Source: Nostoc foliaceum FACHB-393 (GTDB lineage Bacteria; Cyanobacteriota; Cyanobacteriia; Cyanobacteriales; Nostocaceae). Taken from it: DNA of 64,000 bases. This document shows, one piece after another, positions 8,499 through 18,700 of the stretch. Location of the stretch: the NCBI RefSeq assembly GCF_014698505.1, contig NZ_JACJTD010000036.1, positions 1 through 64,000 of the forward strand. The letters are read 5' to 3'. A program made the translations under genes and the position numbers. Position 1 is the first letter of the stretch, and every line of letters begins with the position of its first letter. The notes beneath the pieces are model-generated. The model made no database searches and was not told the origin of the DNA. It saw only the letters and a program-made list of their open reading frames with translations.

Positions 8499-9527
8499 CT
8501 AATTTTGTTCCATAGCTGAATTATCTTGCATATTATACACTTCTCTAATCGGAAAAGGAATTTGAATTCCTGCTTGCTGATAGCGCTTGTGTAATTTTTT
8601 AACAAATAAATGTTTACCAATACGCTGATCAAAGTATTCACTTACGCGCATATAAAGCGTAAAATCTATACTAAAATCATTAAAAGTATGAAATCTGATA
8701 TATGGTTCACTTTCTTTTAATTCAGGTGCAATTTCTTGCATGACTTCTTTGGCAACTTCTACAGTTACTTTTTCAACTTGTTCCAAATCGCTATCATAAC
8801 TGACACCCACATCCATTGTTAAAGTAATTTCCTTTGCGGGTAAATGATAGTTTGTGAAAATCGCAGAAGACAATTTAGAATTCGGAACAATTACTACATT
8901 ATTTGAGATTTCTTTAATTGTCGTATTGCGCCAAGAAATATCTATGACGTATCCTTCTTGCCCAGCATCTAATTTTACATAATCTCCAGTTCTAACTTGC
9001 TTAGAAATAATTAAATAAAAGCCAGAAAACAAATTTGCTAAGGTATCTTGAAGTGCTAAACCAACTGCTAGACCACCAATCCCTAAAGTTGTAATTATCG
9101 GTGTAATTTGAACACCTACTGTTTGCAAGATAATTAATGTTCCCAAAACTAAAACAGTAATCTTAGCAAGGTTAGAAATTAGTGATGTGGGAACTCCTTC
9201 TGTTCTGCGAATAAATAAATTAACAAAACCAGCAGTCAATCTGGCTAAGAAAAGGGTTACTGAATACAGCAGTGCGATCGTCAGAACTTTTTGCAGTACG
9301 ATCGCAATATCTGGCTTGAGGGGAGAACTCAGAATTGCCCAAAAAAAACCGCCAATGGCAAACCAGATAAAAGTCATGCGGTGCAGAGAGTGAAATATAA
9401 TATTACCCCCGGCAATTCGTTTATTATTAACGAATGTTTCCAGTTTTTTGAAGATAACTTTTTCACCAATTAATCCAGCCAGTAAGCCAGCTAGAATAAA
9501 TGCTATCGGTGTAATCCATTCCATCAT
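8499..9527 (-). CDS. MscS-family mechanosensitive channel
   Basis: This is a 342-residue integral membrane protein. About four hydrophobic helices precede the pore-lining helix (TTLGIGGLAVGLALQDTLANLFSG, about 145-168), which shows the Gly/Ala-rich packing and the ALQD signature of MscS. The beta domain (RTGDYVKLDAGQEGYVIDI...NNVVIVPNSKL) and the C-terminal alpha/beta domain follow. MscS-type channels open when membrane tension rises and release solutes after hypo-osmotic shock. It is divergent from the HDAC-family gene, with about 111 bp between the starts. Confidence 0.93.
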   Translation of the reverse strand: MMEWITPIAFILAGLLAGLIGEKVIFKKLETFVNNKRIAGGNIIFHSLHRMTFIWFAIGGFFWAILSSPLKPDIAIVLQKVLTIALLYSVTLFLARLTAGFVNLFIRRTEGVPTSLISNLAKITVLVLGTLIILQTVGVQITPIITTLGIGGLAVGLALQDTLANLFSGFYLIISKQVRTGDYVKLDAGQEGYVIDISWRNTTIKEISNNVVIVPNSKLSSAIFTNYHLPAKEITLTMDVGVSYDSDLEQVEKVTVEVAKEVMQEIAPELKESEPYIRFHTFNDFSIDFTLYMRVSEYFDQRIGKHLFVKKLHKRYQQAGIQIPFPIREVYNMQDNSAMEQN

Positions 9528-9638
9528 ATCAATTTTAAATTTGTAATTTTAGATTTAGGATAACAGCATAGTTGCTGCGATTATGGCTAAATTTTACCTT
9601 GTTAGTTGTCGGATTAGCTGTTTGAGATTTTCTGGATT

Positions 9639-10556
9639 ATGGACTTGCCAATTGTTTACCACCCAGATTACATTGCTCCCCTACCTGAAGGACATCGCTT
9701 CCCGATGTCTAAGTTCCGACAACTCTACGAGTTACTGTTAACTGATGGTGTAGCTAATCAAGAACAGTTTTACACCCCCGAACGTCCACCACCAGAGTTG
9801 ATAGAGTTAGTCCACACCACAAGCTACGTTCAAGCTTACTGTGAGGGAACCCTAGACCCCAAAGCACAGCGACGCATTGGTTTGCCTTGGAGTCCAGCAT
9901 TAGCGAATCGTACCTGTGTAGCTGTAGGTGGTACGATACTCACTGCAAAACTGGCGCTAAGACAGGGTTTAGCTTGTAATACGGCTGGTGGAACTCATCA
10001 TGCCTTTCCTAGTTATGGGTCTGGTTTTTGTATTTTCAACGATTTAGCGATCGCCTGTCGCGTTTTACAAAAACTCGGACTCGTCCGAAAAATCCTGATT
10101 GTCGATTTGGATGTCCATCAAGGAGACGGCACAGCTTTTATCTTCCAAGACGACGACAGCGTTTTTACTTTCTCCATGCACTGCGAAGTCAATTTTCCCG
10201 GTACTAAACAAAATAGCGATTTGGATGTTCCTTTACCGGTGGGAATGGAGGATGACGCTTATTTACAAACCTTGGCGAGTTATCTAGCAGATTTATTATC
10301 TAAAGTCAAGCCAGACTTAGTATTTTATGATGCTGGTGTTGACCCTCATATAGGCGATCGCTTGGGAAAATTAGCCCTAACTGATGCTGGGATTTTTCGC
10401 CGAGAAATGCAGGTTTTAAGTACCTGCATGAGTAGCGGTTATCCTGTCGCCTGCGTTATTGGCGGCGGTTATGGCGATGATATGAAATCTTTAGTCTGGC
10501 GGCATTCGCTACTGCATCGTGCCGCTAGTGAAGTTTACCGACAGTATAAACTTTGA
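9639..10556 (+). CDS. Histone-deacetylase-family metal hydrolase
   Basis: These 305 residues match the arginase/HDAC fold. A His pair lies in GGTHHAFPSYGSGFC, the metal site in DLDVHQGDGTA (Asp and His ligands), and a third metal ligand probably in YDAGVDPH. The C-terminal GGGYGDD is also typical. Bacterial members deacetylate small acyl-amines, such as polyamines, or acylated proteins; the substrate here is unknown. The gene appears monocistronic, with a 50-bp gap before the next small gene. Confidence 0.92.
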   Translation: MDLPIVYHPDYIAPLPEGHRFPMSKFRQLYELLLTDGVANQEQFYTPERPPPELIELVHTTSYVQAYCEGTLDPKAQRRIGLPWSPALANRTCVAVGGTILTAKLALRQGLACNTAGGTHHAFPSYGSGFCIFNDLAIACRVLQKLGLVRKILIVDLDVHQGDGTAFIFQDDDSVFTFSMHCEVNFPGTKQNSDLDVPLPVGMEDDAYLQTLASYLADLLSKVKPDLVFYDAGVDPHIGDRLGKLALTDAGIFRREMQVLSTCMSSGYPVACVIGGGYGDDMKSLVWRHSLLHRAASEVYRQYKL

Positions 10557-10606
10557 TGCAGCCGCTTGAGTTTTTTTGATTAATTTATTCTTTTGAAGTT
10601 CCTTAG

Positions 10607-10978
10607 ATGAGCAAATTTAGAGAAGCAATAGCAGCAATAATATTGAGTTCATTCTTAGGAATTCCGTTCGTTATATTATCGCTGTGGTATCAGAATCCTC
10701 CTGGTTGTGAACGATTAGGCTTCAGTGAAGCATGTCTTCCAAATGCGTGTATGGGTGGTAATTCCTTAAGGGCTGGATTTCCATTCCCAATAGTGCATGA
10801 TGATAATGCTGGCTCACCTGTACATGGCTGGGGGAGAAGTGGGGCTGAAGATTTTCAGAATATAAATCTTGGGGCATTTTTATTAGATGCCTTGTTTTAC
10901 GTTGTCAGAGTAATCATGCTTTTTACGATTACAAAAAGTATTTTAAAATCTGTAAAACGTTCAAGAAGATTGGGCTAA
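10607..10978 (+). CDS. Small membrane protein, unknown
   Basis: This is a 123-residue protein with two hydrophobic helices, one at the N-terminus (AIAAIILSSFLGIPFVILSLW) and one near the C-terminus (FLLDALFYVVRVIMLFTI). They flank a Cys-, Gly- and Pro-rich loop (GCERLGFSEACLPNACMGG). I do not recognise the family. It lies 21 bp before the large helicase gene on the same strand, so the two are probably cotranscribed. The loop Cys residues could form disulfides if the loop is periplasmic. Confidence 0.6.
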   Translation: MSKFREAIAAIILSSFLGIPFVILSLWYQNPPGCERLGFSEACLPNACMGGNSLRAGFPFPIVHDDNAGSPVHGWGRSGAEDFQNINLGAFLLDALFYVVRVIMLFTITKSILKSVKRSRRLG

Positions 10979-10999
10979 TACGGGCAAAGGTAATAGTGG

Positions 11000-13900
11000 A
11001 TGAATAACGGCAAACTCAGAATTTACGAACTAGCAAAAGAATTAAATTTGGATAGCAAGAAGCTATTAATAATTTGTGAAAAGCTCAAAATTGTCGTCAA
11101 AAGCCATACGAGTACCATCTCAGAATCTGACGCAGAACGCATTCGTCTAGCGGTAAATAAACTAACAGCAAAAACCTCGAAAAATAAAACAAGCTCTGAA
11201 GATTGGGGCTATATGTTTATAGCTTCAGCAATTGATAGTTTTATCCGCCATCTTGAAGGTGAAACCGCCCTTAAATCATATCCTGATTTTAGGGACAGGC
11301 GCGATCGCGCCAATCAGTTAATGTTGGAATGTGTCGGGAAAAAGCCTTCTCTATTTTATGTGCGTCGCAAAGGTGCGGGGAAAGAAGCAAGGGAAGAAAT
11401 TTGGGATTTGACAATAGCAACAGACTCCGACGATTTTCCATTACCCGCAAGACTTGAGAAGCTTAGAAAAACATTAGGATTTAGAGCGGCTGTACCAAAA
11501 GATGGACGCGATGGTATAAAAATACTTTCGGCTCAGTTGTTACAACTCTCACGGGGACACGCCGATAGCTATGCTATAGCTTGTCGCTTACGTTTGCTAG
11601 CTAATCATCAGCATCATCTCGACATTCCACCTGCAACATTGAAACGCATCGCAGCCGCGCCAATGTGTGGTGAGCATGTGCCTACAGAAGATCAGCTTAA
11701 AGCTTGGAAAGCGTTTTTGCAAATTGAGGAAAAAATCGCTAAAGCACGTCAGTTTTGTGTGCGTTATGTAAGTCACAACTATAACTTCAAAAGGCGAATC
11801 AGTTTTGAAATTGATGTAGCTTCAGCCACTCTTGACGGCTTTTATCAAAATTCCCTCGACATGGAAAACTTCTGGGAACGAGCAAGACGCACAAAAGGCG
11901 AAGATTTAAAACTTTTTGAAACTGCTCCCGTCGGCAAAAATTGGATTAGTGGCCGTCAATTAGGGACTGTTGAGGAAGTTGACCCCAACCGTTGTATTAT
12001 CAGCCTCAGATTAGAACGCGACTTAGCTGAATTCATGTCAGCAGAGCGTTATAAGTTGCCAGATACAGGATTTTTGTGTTTTGAGGCAGTTGGTGATATT
12101 CAGCAGATTCAGCGCAAGAAAAAAGCTTTAGATGATTTGAATAATGGTTACACTCAAAATCCTTACTTAGGTAACTTTTTATTCGATGCTTTCCAGGCTA
12201 GACAAATCAAAACAACTGTTGAACTTCAACCACAAGATTTATTATTATCTTCTGCTAATCCTGGTCAGAAAGCAGCAGTAGAAAAGGTACTTGCTGCGAA
12301 GGATCTTGTTCTTATCCAAGGTCCGCCAGGTACTGGTAAAACTACTGTAATTGCCGAGATTTGCTATCAAATAGCCCTTCGTGGTGGACGTACCTTAATC
12401 GCTTCTCAAGCCAATTTAGCAGTAGATAATGCCCTGAGTCGATTAGTCCACAACCCAGTGATTCGGGCTGTACGCAAAGGGAGAGCCGAGAAAGTTGGGG
12501 AAGAAGGACAGCCATTTTTAGAAGACCAAGTGATTGGTAGATGGCTGGAAAATACAGCAAATGACTGCGAAAATAATCTTACCCAAAGGCTCGAAAATAT
12601 CCAAATATTTAGCCAATTACTGGCATCATCACGAAGATTTACAGCCTACTTTGAAGCAGAGGAAGAATTTAATCAACAACAAACTAAATTCACTAAAAAT
12701 AAGGTAAAGCTAGAGGCAAACTTTAAAAATCAAGAAAAATCTTATAACGAAACTATAGAAAAACAGAATGAAGTTGAATCACTCATTGCAGGACTTAAGA
12801 ATATACTAAATATTGCACCAAATATCAACTGGGAAGCTCCAGAAGTTACAGATTTTTTGCCGCTTCTTAAGCCATACACAGAAGGTAACAGTTTAGTAGA
12901 AGAATTTTTAGCAAATGTTCGTAAAACGATAAAATATACTGATGAACTTGGCTGTGTGCGTCCGGCATTTGGTGCTTTTGGTTTAGCGGTTTGGTTACGT
13001 GAAACTGTAACAATAGAAATTTATAAATTTAAAACTGCTTTAACTTATGCTCAAGATGCAAGTAAAGCCATTTTAAAAGTTGCAGGATCAGTGGAGGTTG
13101 TCAAACAAAATTTTGTCTCGTTAAATCAGCTACAACCAGATTATCAGAAATATCTTGCCAAACTGCAAAATATACAGCAAACAATCCAGATATGGGAAAA
13201 CCGTAAACGTGAAATCGATTACATTATCTCAGCAGTTAAAGAATGGAAAGCGACAGCACCTTCTCATCTTTATCAAACTTTGAAAGATTGTCAGCAATCA
13301 GGTTTACCACTAACAGAAAATTTAGTGGACTTGCCGCTAGGTTTGTTGATGTTTGCTAACACATTAAAATTACCCATAGTTCCAAAAATATATAAAATAA
13401 ATCTACCAGAATGGGAGCTATTGACAAAGGCTATCGCTTATGAAATAGACGGAGGTTTTACTGATAGGCGGGGTAAACAGCATAATTTTAGCTATTTTTT
13501 ACAACAAAATTTTAGTCAGATTCCAATAGTGCTATCAAAGAGCGATCGCACCCAATGGCAAGAAACCTATCAACAGTTTAACAATTATCAGCTACTCAAC
13601 CCAAAACAGCGAAAATTACTGGTTGAGAATACCCAGGTTTTTTTAATTAGAATGCAACGGACTTATGGTGGATCATGGGAATGGAATAACATTGACTCTA
13701 CTCTCACCCGCATTACACAAGAATTGTTAGATATTATTCTTGCAAATGCGCGTCAATGCGTTTTAAAAGTCAAAACTGAAACTGAGCAACAGCTTCAGCA
13801 TTTGCAACGACAATTAAATGAACTCCAGAAAAATGAAGTTAGCCAACAGCAAATATCCATTACTCAAGCTGAGGCAGAAAAGGCACAACAAGACGCTAAT

Positions 13901-15481
13901 CTGCAACTTGGACGAGTGATTAATATCTTACAAGAACTTAATCAACAGCCAAATATACCTGTTCAATTACGCATTTTAATTGAAAAATACCTTACAACAC
14001 AATCAAATATTTGGGAGCAGCCACAAGAATTCTCAAATCAAGTGAGTTCTTGGGTAAATTGTATCAGTCAACTTGAAAACTTAATTTCATTATTAGAACC
14101 TTTTGCTGTGCTGGAGATAATTAAAAATTCTCTACATGAACATTTATCAAAGCTACAAGAAGAAACTGGAATTTCTCTACAACAGCTTCAAAAATTACAA
14201 ATCAATTTACGCGAAATAGAACAGAAATCGCAACCACAGCCATCAGATAATTTAATAGAAGAAAGGAATTGGTGGTTGACAGAATGGCAAAAAATACCGG
14301 ATAAGTTTAAGCCAGAAAAGTTTGCTGCTGACTTGTTTAATATAGATTTATTACGTAGTATAAATATTAGCTTTGAATCTTGGCAACAGCAACTACAAAA
14401 AGATGAAACTTATCTCAATAAATATCAGAATTTTGTACAAGATTGGATAGGAAAATTAAGACAGCCAACTGAAGGCGATCGCGATGATTTAAGGCGCATA
14501 TATTTAGATAATGCCAACGTCGTTGGTATCACTTGTGTTCAAGCTGCAAATAGAGGTTTTTCTGAAGAATTCAAATCTTTCGATGTTGTTATTATTGATG
14601 AGGTTAGTAAGTGTACTCCACCAGAGTTACTAATCCCAGCTTTGAAAGGCAAAAAGTTAGTAATGGTAGGCGATCATCGGCAATTACCACCCATGCTTGA
14701 TACTAGCACTGTAGAAGAAGTTGCTCAAACAATGGGTAATACACGAGACGAACTACAATTCTTAGAAGAATCTCTATTTAAAAGTCAGTTTGAGTCTGCT
14801 GATGAAAGCATCAAACAAATGCTAACTACACAATATCGAATGCATCCATTTATTATGGGAGCAATCAATCAGTTTTATGATGGTAAACTAGAATCTGGGA
14901 TTTTGGAGCCAGATACAAAACGTGCACATAATTTAGCAGGTGAAATTGTCCAAGAATCTCATCATCTTCTTTGGGTAAAAACGCCCATAGAGAATCAGTT
15001 TTTAGAGCAACGGAACGGAACTTCTTACTTTAATACTCAAGAAATTGATGCGATTGAAAGTTTGTGTCACCAGTTCGAGACTACTTGGGCTTCTAGAGTT
15101 GCTAATGGTGAACCCAAAAAAGAAATTGCTGTAATTACGTTTTATGGCGCTCAATTAAGAAAAATTGATGAACGTCTGCAATCTGAACTTTTTCCTTCAC
15201 TAGAAATTCGTACTGGTACGGTAGACAGATTTCAAGGGATGGAAAGACCTATTGTAATTGTTAGTATGGTTCGCAACAATAGCAAAGGAGATGTGGGATT
15301 TGCCAAGAAGCCAGAACGGGTTAACGTTGCATTTTCTCGCGCTCAGGAACTACTAATAATTGTGGGTTGTCATAATTTATTTACCCATCAATCGGGTAAA
15401 GTTGGAAGTATGTATTCCGAAGTTTCAAATATTGTAAGTCTTCATGGAGGTTTCGTTGATGTTTCTCGCCTCTTCAGCTAA
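11000..15481 (+). CDS. Giant Upf1-like SF1 helicase with IF-2 N-terminal-like domain
   Basis: This protein has 1493 residues. Residues about 5-52 (LRIYELAKELNLDSKKLLIICE...) match the IF2_N domain of bacterial translation initiation factor IF-2. After an unassigned region (about 60-430) comes SF1 motif I, GPPGTGKTT, at about 440, and motif Ia (LIASQANLAVDNAL). A roughly 700-residue Gln/Glu/Lys-rich, largely coiled-coil stretch follows. Motif II (VVIIDEVSK) is at about 1198, motif III VGDHRQLPP at about 1226, and motifs V and VI (GTVDRFQGMERP, NVAFSRAQ) are near the end. This is the AAA_11/AAA_12 layout of Upf1/Dna2-like helicases. All helicase motifs look intact. The target, RNA or DNA, is unknown; the IF2_N domain hints at RNA or ribosome contact. 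Confidence 0.85.
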   Translation: MNNGKLRIYELAKELNLDSKKLLIICEKLKIVVKSHTSTISESDAERIRLAVNKLTAKTSKNKTSSEDWGYMFIASAIDSFIRHLEGETALKSYPDFRDRRDRANQLMLECVGKKPSLFYVRRKGAGKEAREEIWDLTIATDSDDFPLPARLEKLRKTLGFRAAVPKDGRDGIKILSAQLLQLSRGHADSYAIACRLRLLANHQHHLDIPPATLKRIAAAPMCGEHVPTEDQLKAWKAFLQIEEKIAKARQFCVRYVSHNYNFKRRISFEIDVASATLDGFYQNSLDMENFWERARRTKGEDLKLFETAPVGKNWISGRQLGTVEEVDPNRCIISLRLERDLAEFMSAERYKLPDTGFLCFEAVGDIQQIQRKKKALDDLNNGYTQNPYLGNFLFDAFQARQIKTTVELQPQDLLLSSANPGQKAAVEKVLAAKDLVLIQGPPGTGKTTVIAEICYQIALRGGRTLIASQANLAVDNALSRLVHNPVIRAVRKGRAEKVGEEGQPFLEDQVIGRWLENTANDCENNLTQRLENIQIFSQLLASSRRFTAYFEAEEEFNQQQTKFTKNKVKLEANFKNQEKSYNETIEKQNEVESLIAGLKNILNIAPNINWEAPEVTDFLPLLKPYTEGNSLVEEFLANVRKTIKYTDELGCVRPAFGAFGLAVWLRETVTIEIYKFKTALTYAQDASKAILKVAGSVEVVKQNFVSLNQLQPDYQKYLAKLQNIQQTIQIWENRKREIDYIISAVKEWKATAPSHLYQTLKDCQQSGLPLTENLVDLPLGLLMFANTLKLPIVPKIYKINLPEWELLTKAIAYEIDGGFTDRRGKQHNFSYFLQQNFSQIPIVLSKSDRTQWQETYQQFNNYQLLNPKQRKLLVENTQVFLIRMQRTYGGSWEWNNIDSTLTRITQELLDIILANARQCVLKVKTETEQQLQHLQRQLNELQKNEVSQQQISITQAEAEKAQQDANLQLGRVINILQELNQQPNIPVQLRILIEKYLTTQSNIWEQPQEFSNQVSSWVNCISQLENLISLLEPFAVLEIIKNSLHEHLSKLQEETGISLQQLQKLQINLREIEQKSQPQPSDNLIEERNWWLTEWQKIPDKFKPEKFAADLFNIDLLRSINISFESWQQQLQKDETYLNKYQNFVQDWIGKLRQPTEGDRDDLRRIYLDNANVVGITCVQAANRGFSEEFKSFDVVIIDEVSKCTPPELLIPALKGKKLVMVGDHRQLPPMLDTSTVEEVAQTMGNTRDELQFLEESLFKSQFESADESIKQMLTTQYRMHPFIMGAINQFYDGKLESGILEPDTKRAHNLAGEIVQESHHLLWVKTPIENQFLEQRNGTSYFNTQEIDAIESLCHQFETTWASRVANGEPKKEIAVITFYGAQLRKIDERLQSELFPSLEIRTGTVDRFQGMERPIVIVSMVRNNSKGDVGFAKKPERVNVAFSRAQELLIIVGCHNLFTHQSGKVGSMYSEVSNIVSLHGGFVDVSRLFS

Positions 15482-15773
15482 ATCGATTGATTGATGACAA
15501 TCTCAAGAATTTGGTAGAGACAGACTGTTTCTTGATATTTGGTGCTAATTGAAGGGTATGTTTTAGTCGCAATCAAAATTTTCCTTCTTTCCATAGAACG
15601 ACCTCTGTATAAACTAGTCCACTATGCATATTGGTAATATAAGCACATCAAATACTTCAGTATATAAGAATTTTTCCATTACATACTGCCGAAACTCCCA
15701 AAATTTTGGAAAATAATAAAGTAAGTCGAGTATCACAAGACTCACTTGATTTCCTCATTTCTTCTAGGAAAAT

Positions 15774-18700
15774 ATGACTCATTCTTTCCTTGAACGCCTG
15801 CGTAGTCCAGATAGACCAGTCCTCGTCTTCGACGGGGCGATGGGAACCAACCTCCAAACCCAAAACCTTACGGCTGAAGACTTCGGCGGCCCACAGTATG
15901 AAGGTTGTAACGAATACTTAGTTCACACTAAACCTGAAGCTGTCGCTAAGGTTCACCGTGACTTTCTCGCCGCTGGTGCAGACGTAATTGAAACGGATAC
16001 CTTTGGCAGTACGTCCTTGGTGCTGGCAGAATATGACTTGGCAGACCAAGCTTATTACCTCAGCAAGACAGCCGCAGAATTGGCGAAGCGTGTCGCGGCG
16101 GAATTTTCCACGCCAGAAAAACCCCGGTTTGTGGCAGGTTCTATTGGCCCCACAACGAAACTTCCTACCTTGGGACATATTGACTTTGACACCATGAAAG
16201 CTACTTTTGCTGAACAAGCAGAGGCGCTGTGGGATGGTGGTGTCGATTTATTTTTGGTGGAAACTTGCCAAGATGTGCTGCAAATTAAGGCGGCGCTGAA
16301 TGCTATTGAAGAAGTGTTTGCCAAAAAAGGCGATCGCAGACCGTTAATGGTGTCTGTGACAATGGAAAGCATGGGCACAATGTTGGTTGGTTCAGAAATC
16401 AGTGCTGTGCTGACAATTTTGGAACCTTACCCAATTGACATTCTCGGTCTAAACTGCGCCACAGGCCCAGACTTGATGAAACCACATATCAAGTATCTGG
16501 CAGAACATTCACCTTTCATCGTTTCCTGTATTCCCAACGCGGGTTTACCTGAGAACGTCGGCGGTCAAGCGCACTACCGCCTGACACCGTTGGAATTACG
16601 GTTGTCGCTGATGCATTTTGTTGAAGATTTGGGTGTCCAAGTGATCGGGGGTTGCTGTGGGACGCGTCCAGAACACATTCAACAATTGGCAGAACTTGCT
16701 AAAGACCTGAAGCCAAAAGTTAGACAACCTAGCTTAGAACCAGCAGCAGCATCAATTTACACCACTCAGCCCTACGACCAAGATAATTCCTTCTTGATTG
16801 TTGGTGAACGTCTCAACGCCAGTGGTTCCAAAAAGTGCCGCGATTTGCTCAATGCGGAAGATTGGGATGGACTCGTTTCAATGGCGAGGGCGCAAGTTAA
16901 AGAAGGCGCACATATTCTCGATATCAACGTCGATTATGTGGGACGCGACGGTGTGCGGGATATGCACGAATTAGTTTCGCGCATTGTTAATAATGTGACA
17001 CTGCCTTTAATGCTTGACTCCACCGAATGGGAAAAGATGGAGGCGGGTTTAAAGGTTGCCGGTGGTAAGTGTTTGCTGAACTCCACCAACTACGAAGATG
17101 GGGAACCGCGCTTTTTAAAGGTGCTGGATTTAGCGAAAAAATACGGTGCTGGTGTAGTCATTGGTACTATCGATGAAGATGGAATGGCGCGGACAGCAGA
17201 CAAAAAGTTTGCGATCGCCCAACGCGCATACCGCCAAGCTGTAGAATACGGCATACCACCCACAGAAATATTCTTTGATACCCTAGCGTTACCTATTTCC
17301 ACTGGGATTGAAGAAGACCGGGAAAACGGTAAAGCCACAATTGAATCTATCCGGCGCATTCGTGAAGAATTGCCTGGATGTCATGTAATTTTAGGTGTTT
17401 CCAATATTTCTTTTGGTTTGAATCCAGCCTCGCGGATGGTGCTGAACTCGGTGTTTTTGCACGAGGCGACAACGGCGGGAATGGATGCAGCCATTGTCAG
17501 TGCTAACAAAATTTTACCGCTCTCGAAGATTGAGGCACGCCATCAAGAAATTTGTCGCCAGTTGATTTATGATCAGCGGAAGTTTGAGGGTGATGTTTGC
17601 GTTTACGATCCCTTGGGAGAGCTTACCACAGCGTTTGCTGGGGTGACAACTAAGCGCGATCGCTCCTTAGATGAAAGTCTTCCCATCCCAGAACGTCTCA
17701 AACGCCACATCATCGACGGCGAACGCATTGGCTTAGAAGAACATCTGAAAAAAGCCTTAGAAGAACATCCCCCGTTGGAGATTATCAACACCTTCCTGCT
17801 AGATGGCATGAAAGTTGTCGGGGAATTATTCGGTTCTGGACAAATGCAGTTACCCTTCGTCTTGCAATCTGCCGAAACCATGAAAGCGGCGGTAGCGTTT
17901 CTCGAACCATTCATGGAAAAATCAGAATCAGGCAACAATGCCAAGGGAACCTTTATCATTGCCACAGTCAAAGGCGATGTCCACGACATTGGTAAAAACT
18001 TGGTGGATATCATCTTATCCAACAACGGCTACAAGGTGATTAATCTGGGAATTAAGCAGCCGGTGGAAAACATCATCAACGCTTACGAACAGCATAAAGC
18101 TGACTGTATTGCCATGAGTGGTTTGCTAGTAAAATCCACCGCCTTCATGAAAGAGAACTTGGAGGTATTCAACGAAAAGGGAATTAGTGTCCCCGTGATT
18201 TTAGGTGGTGCAGCGTTGACTCCCAAGTTTGTCTATGAAGATTGCCAAAATACCTATAAAGGTAAAGTTGTTTATGGCAAAGATGCCTTTTCTGACTTGC
18301 ACTTCATGGATAAATTAATGCCAGCAAAAGCTACTGGTAACTGGGAAGATTTGCAGGGATTTTTGAACGAAATCGAAACGGCTGAAGTTTCGACAAATGG
18401 TAACAAAGAACCAAAAGCGACAACTGCTGAAGAAACATCTGCTGAACCAAAAGTAGTAGATACAAGACGTTCTGAAGCTGTGGCTGTAGATATTGAACGT
18501 CCAACACCGCCTTTTTGGGGAACGAAGTTATTGCAGCCTAGTGATATTCCCATCGAGGAAATATTCTGGCACTTGGATTTACAAGCTTTGGTTGCTGGAC
18601 AATGGCAATTCCGTAAACCAAAGGAACAATCTAAGGAAGAATATCAAGCTTTCTTGGCTGAGAAAGTCTACCCAATTTTAGAAAGTTGGAAACAGCGGAT

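Noticed and set aside
15482..15773. Possible cobalamin riboswitch upstream of metH
   Set aside because: I looked for a B12 box-like GCCACTG and the expected paired elements and did not find them.
17603..18025. 140-codon minus-strand frame inside metH
   Set aside because: It is antisense to the conserved cobalamin module and has no similarity to a known family.
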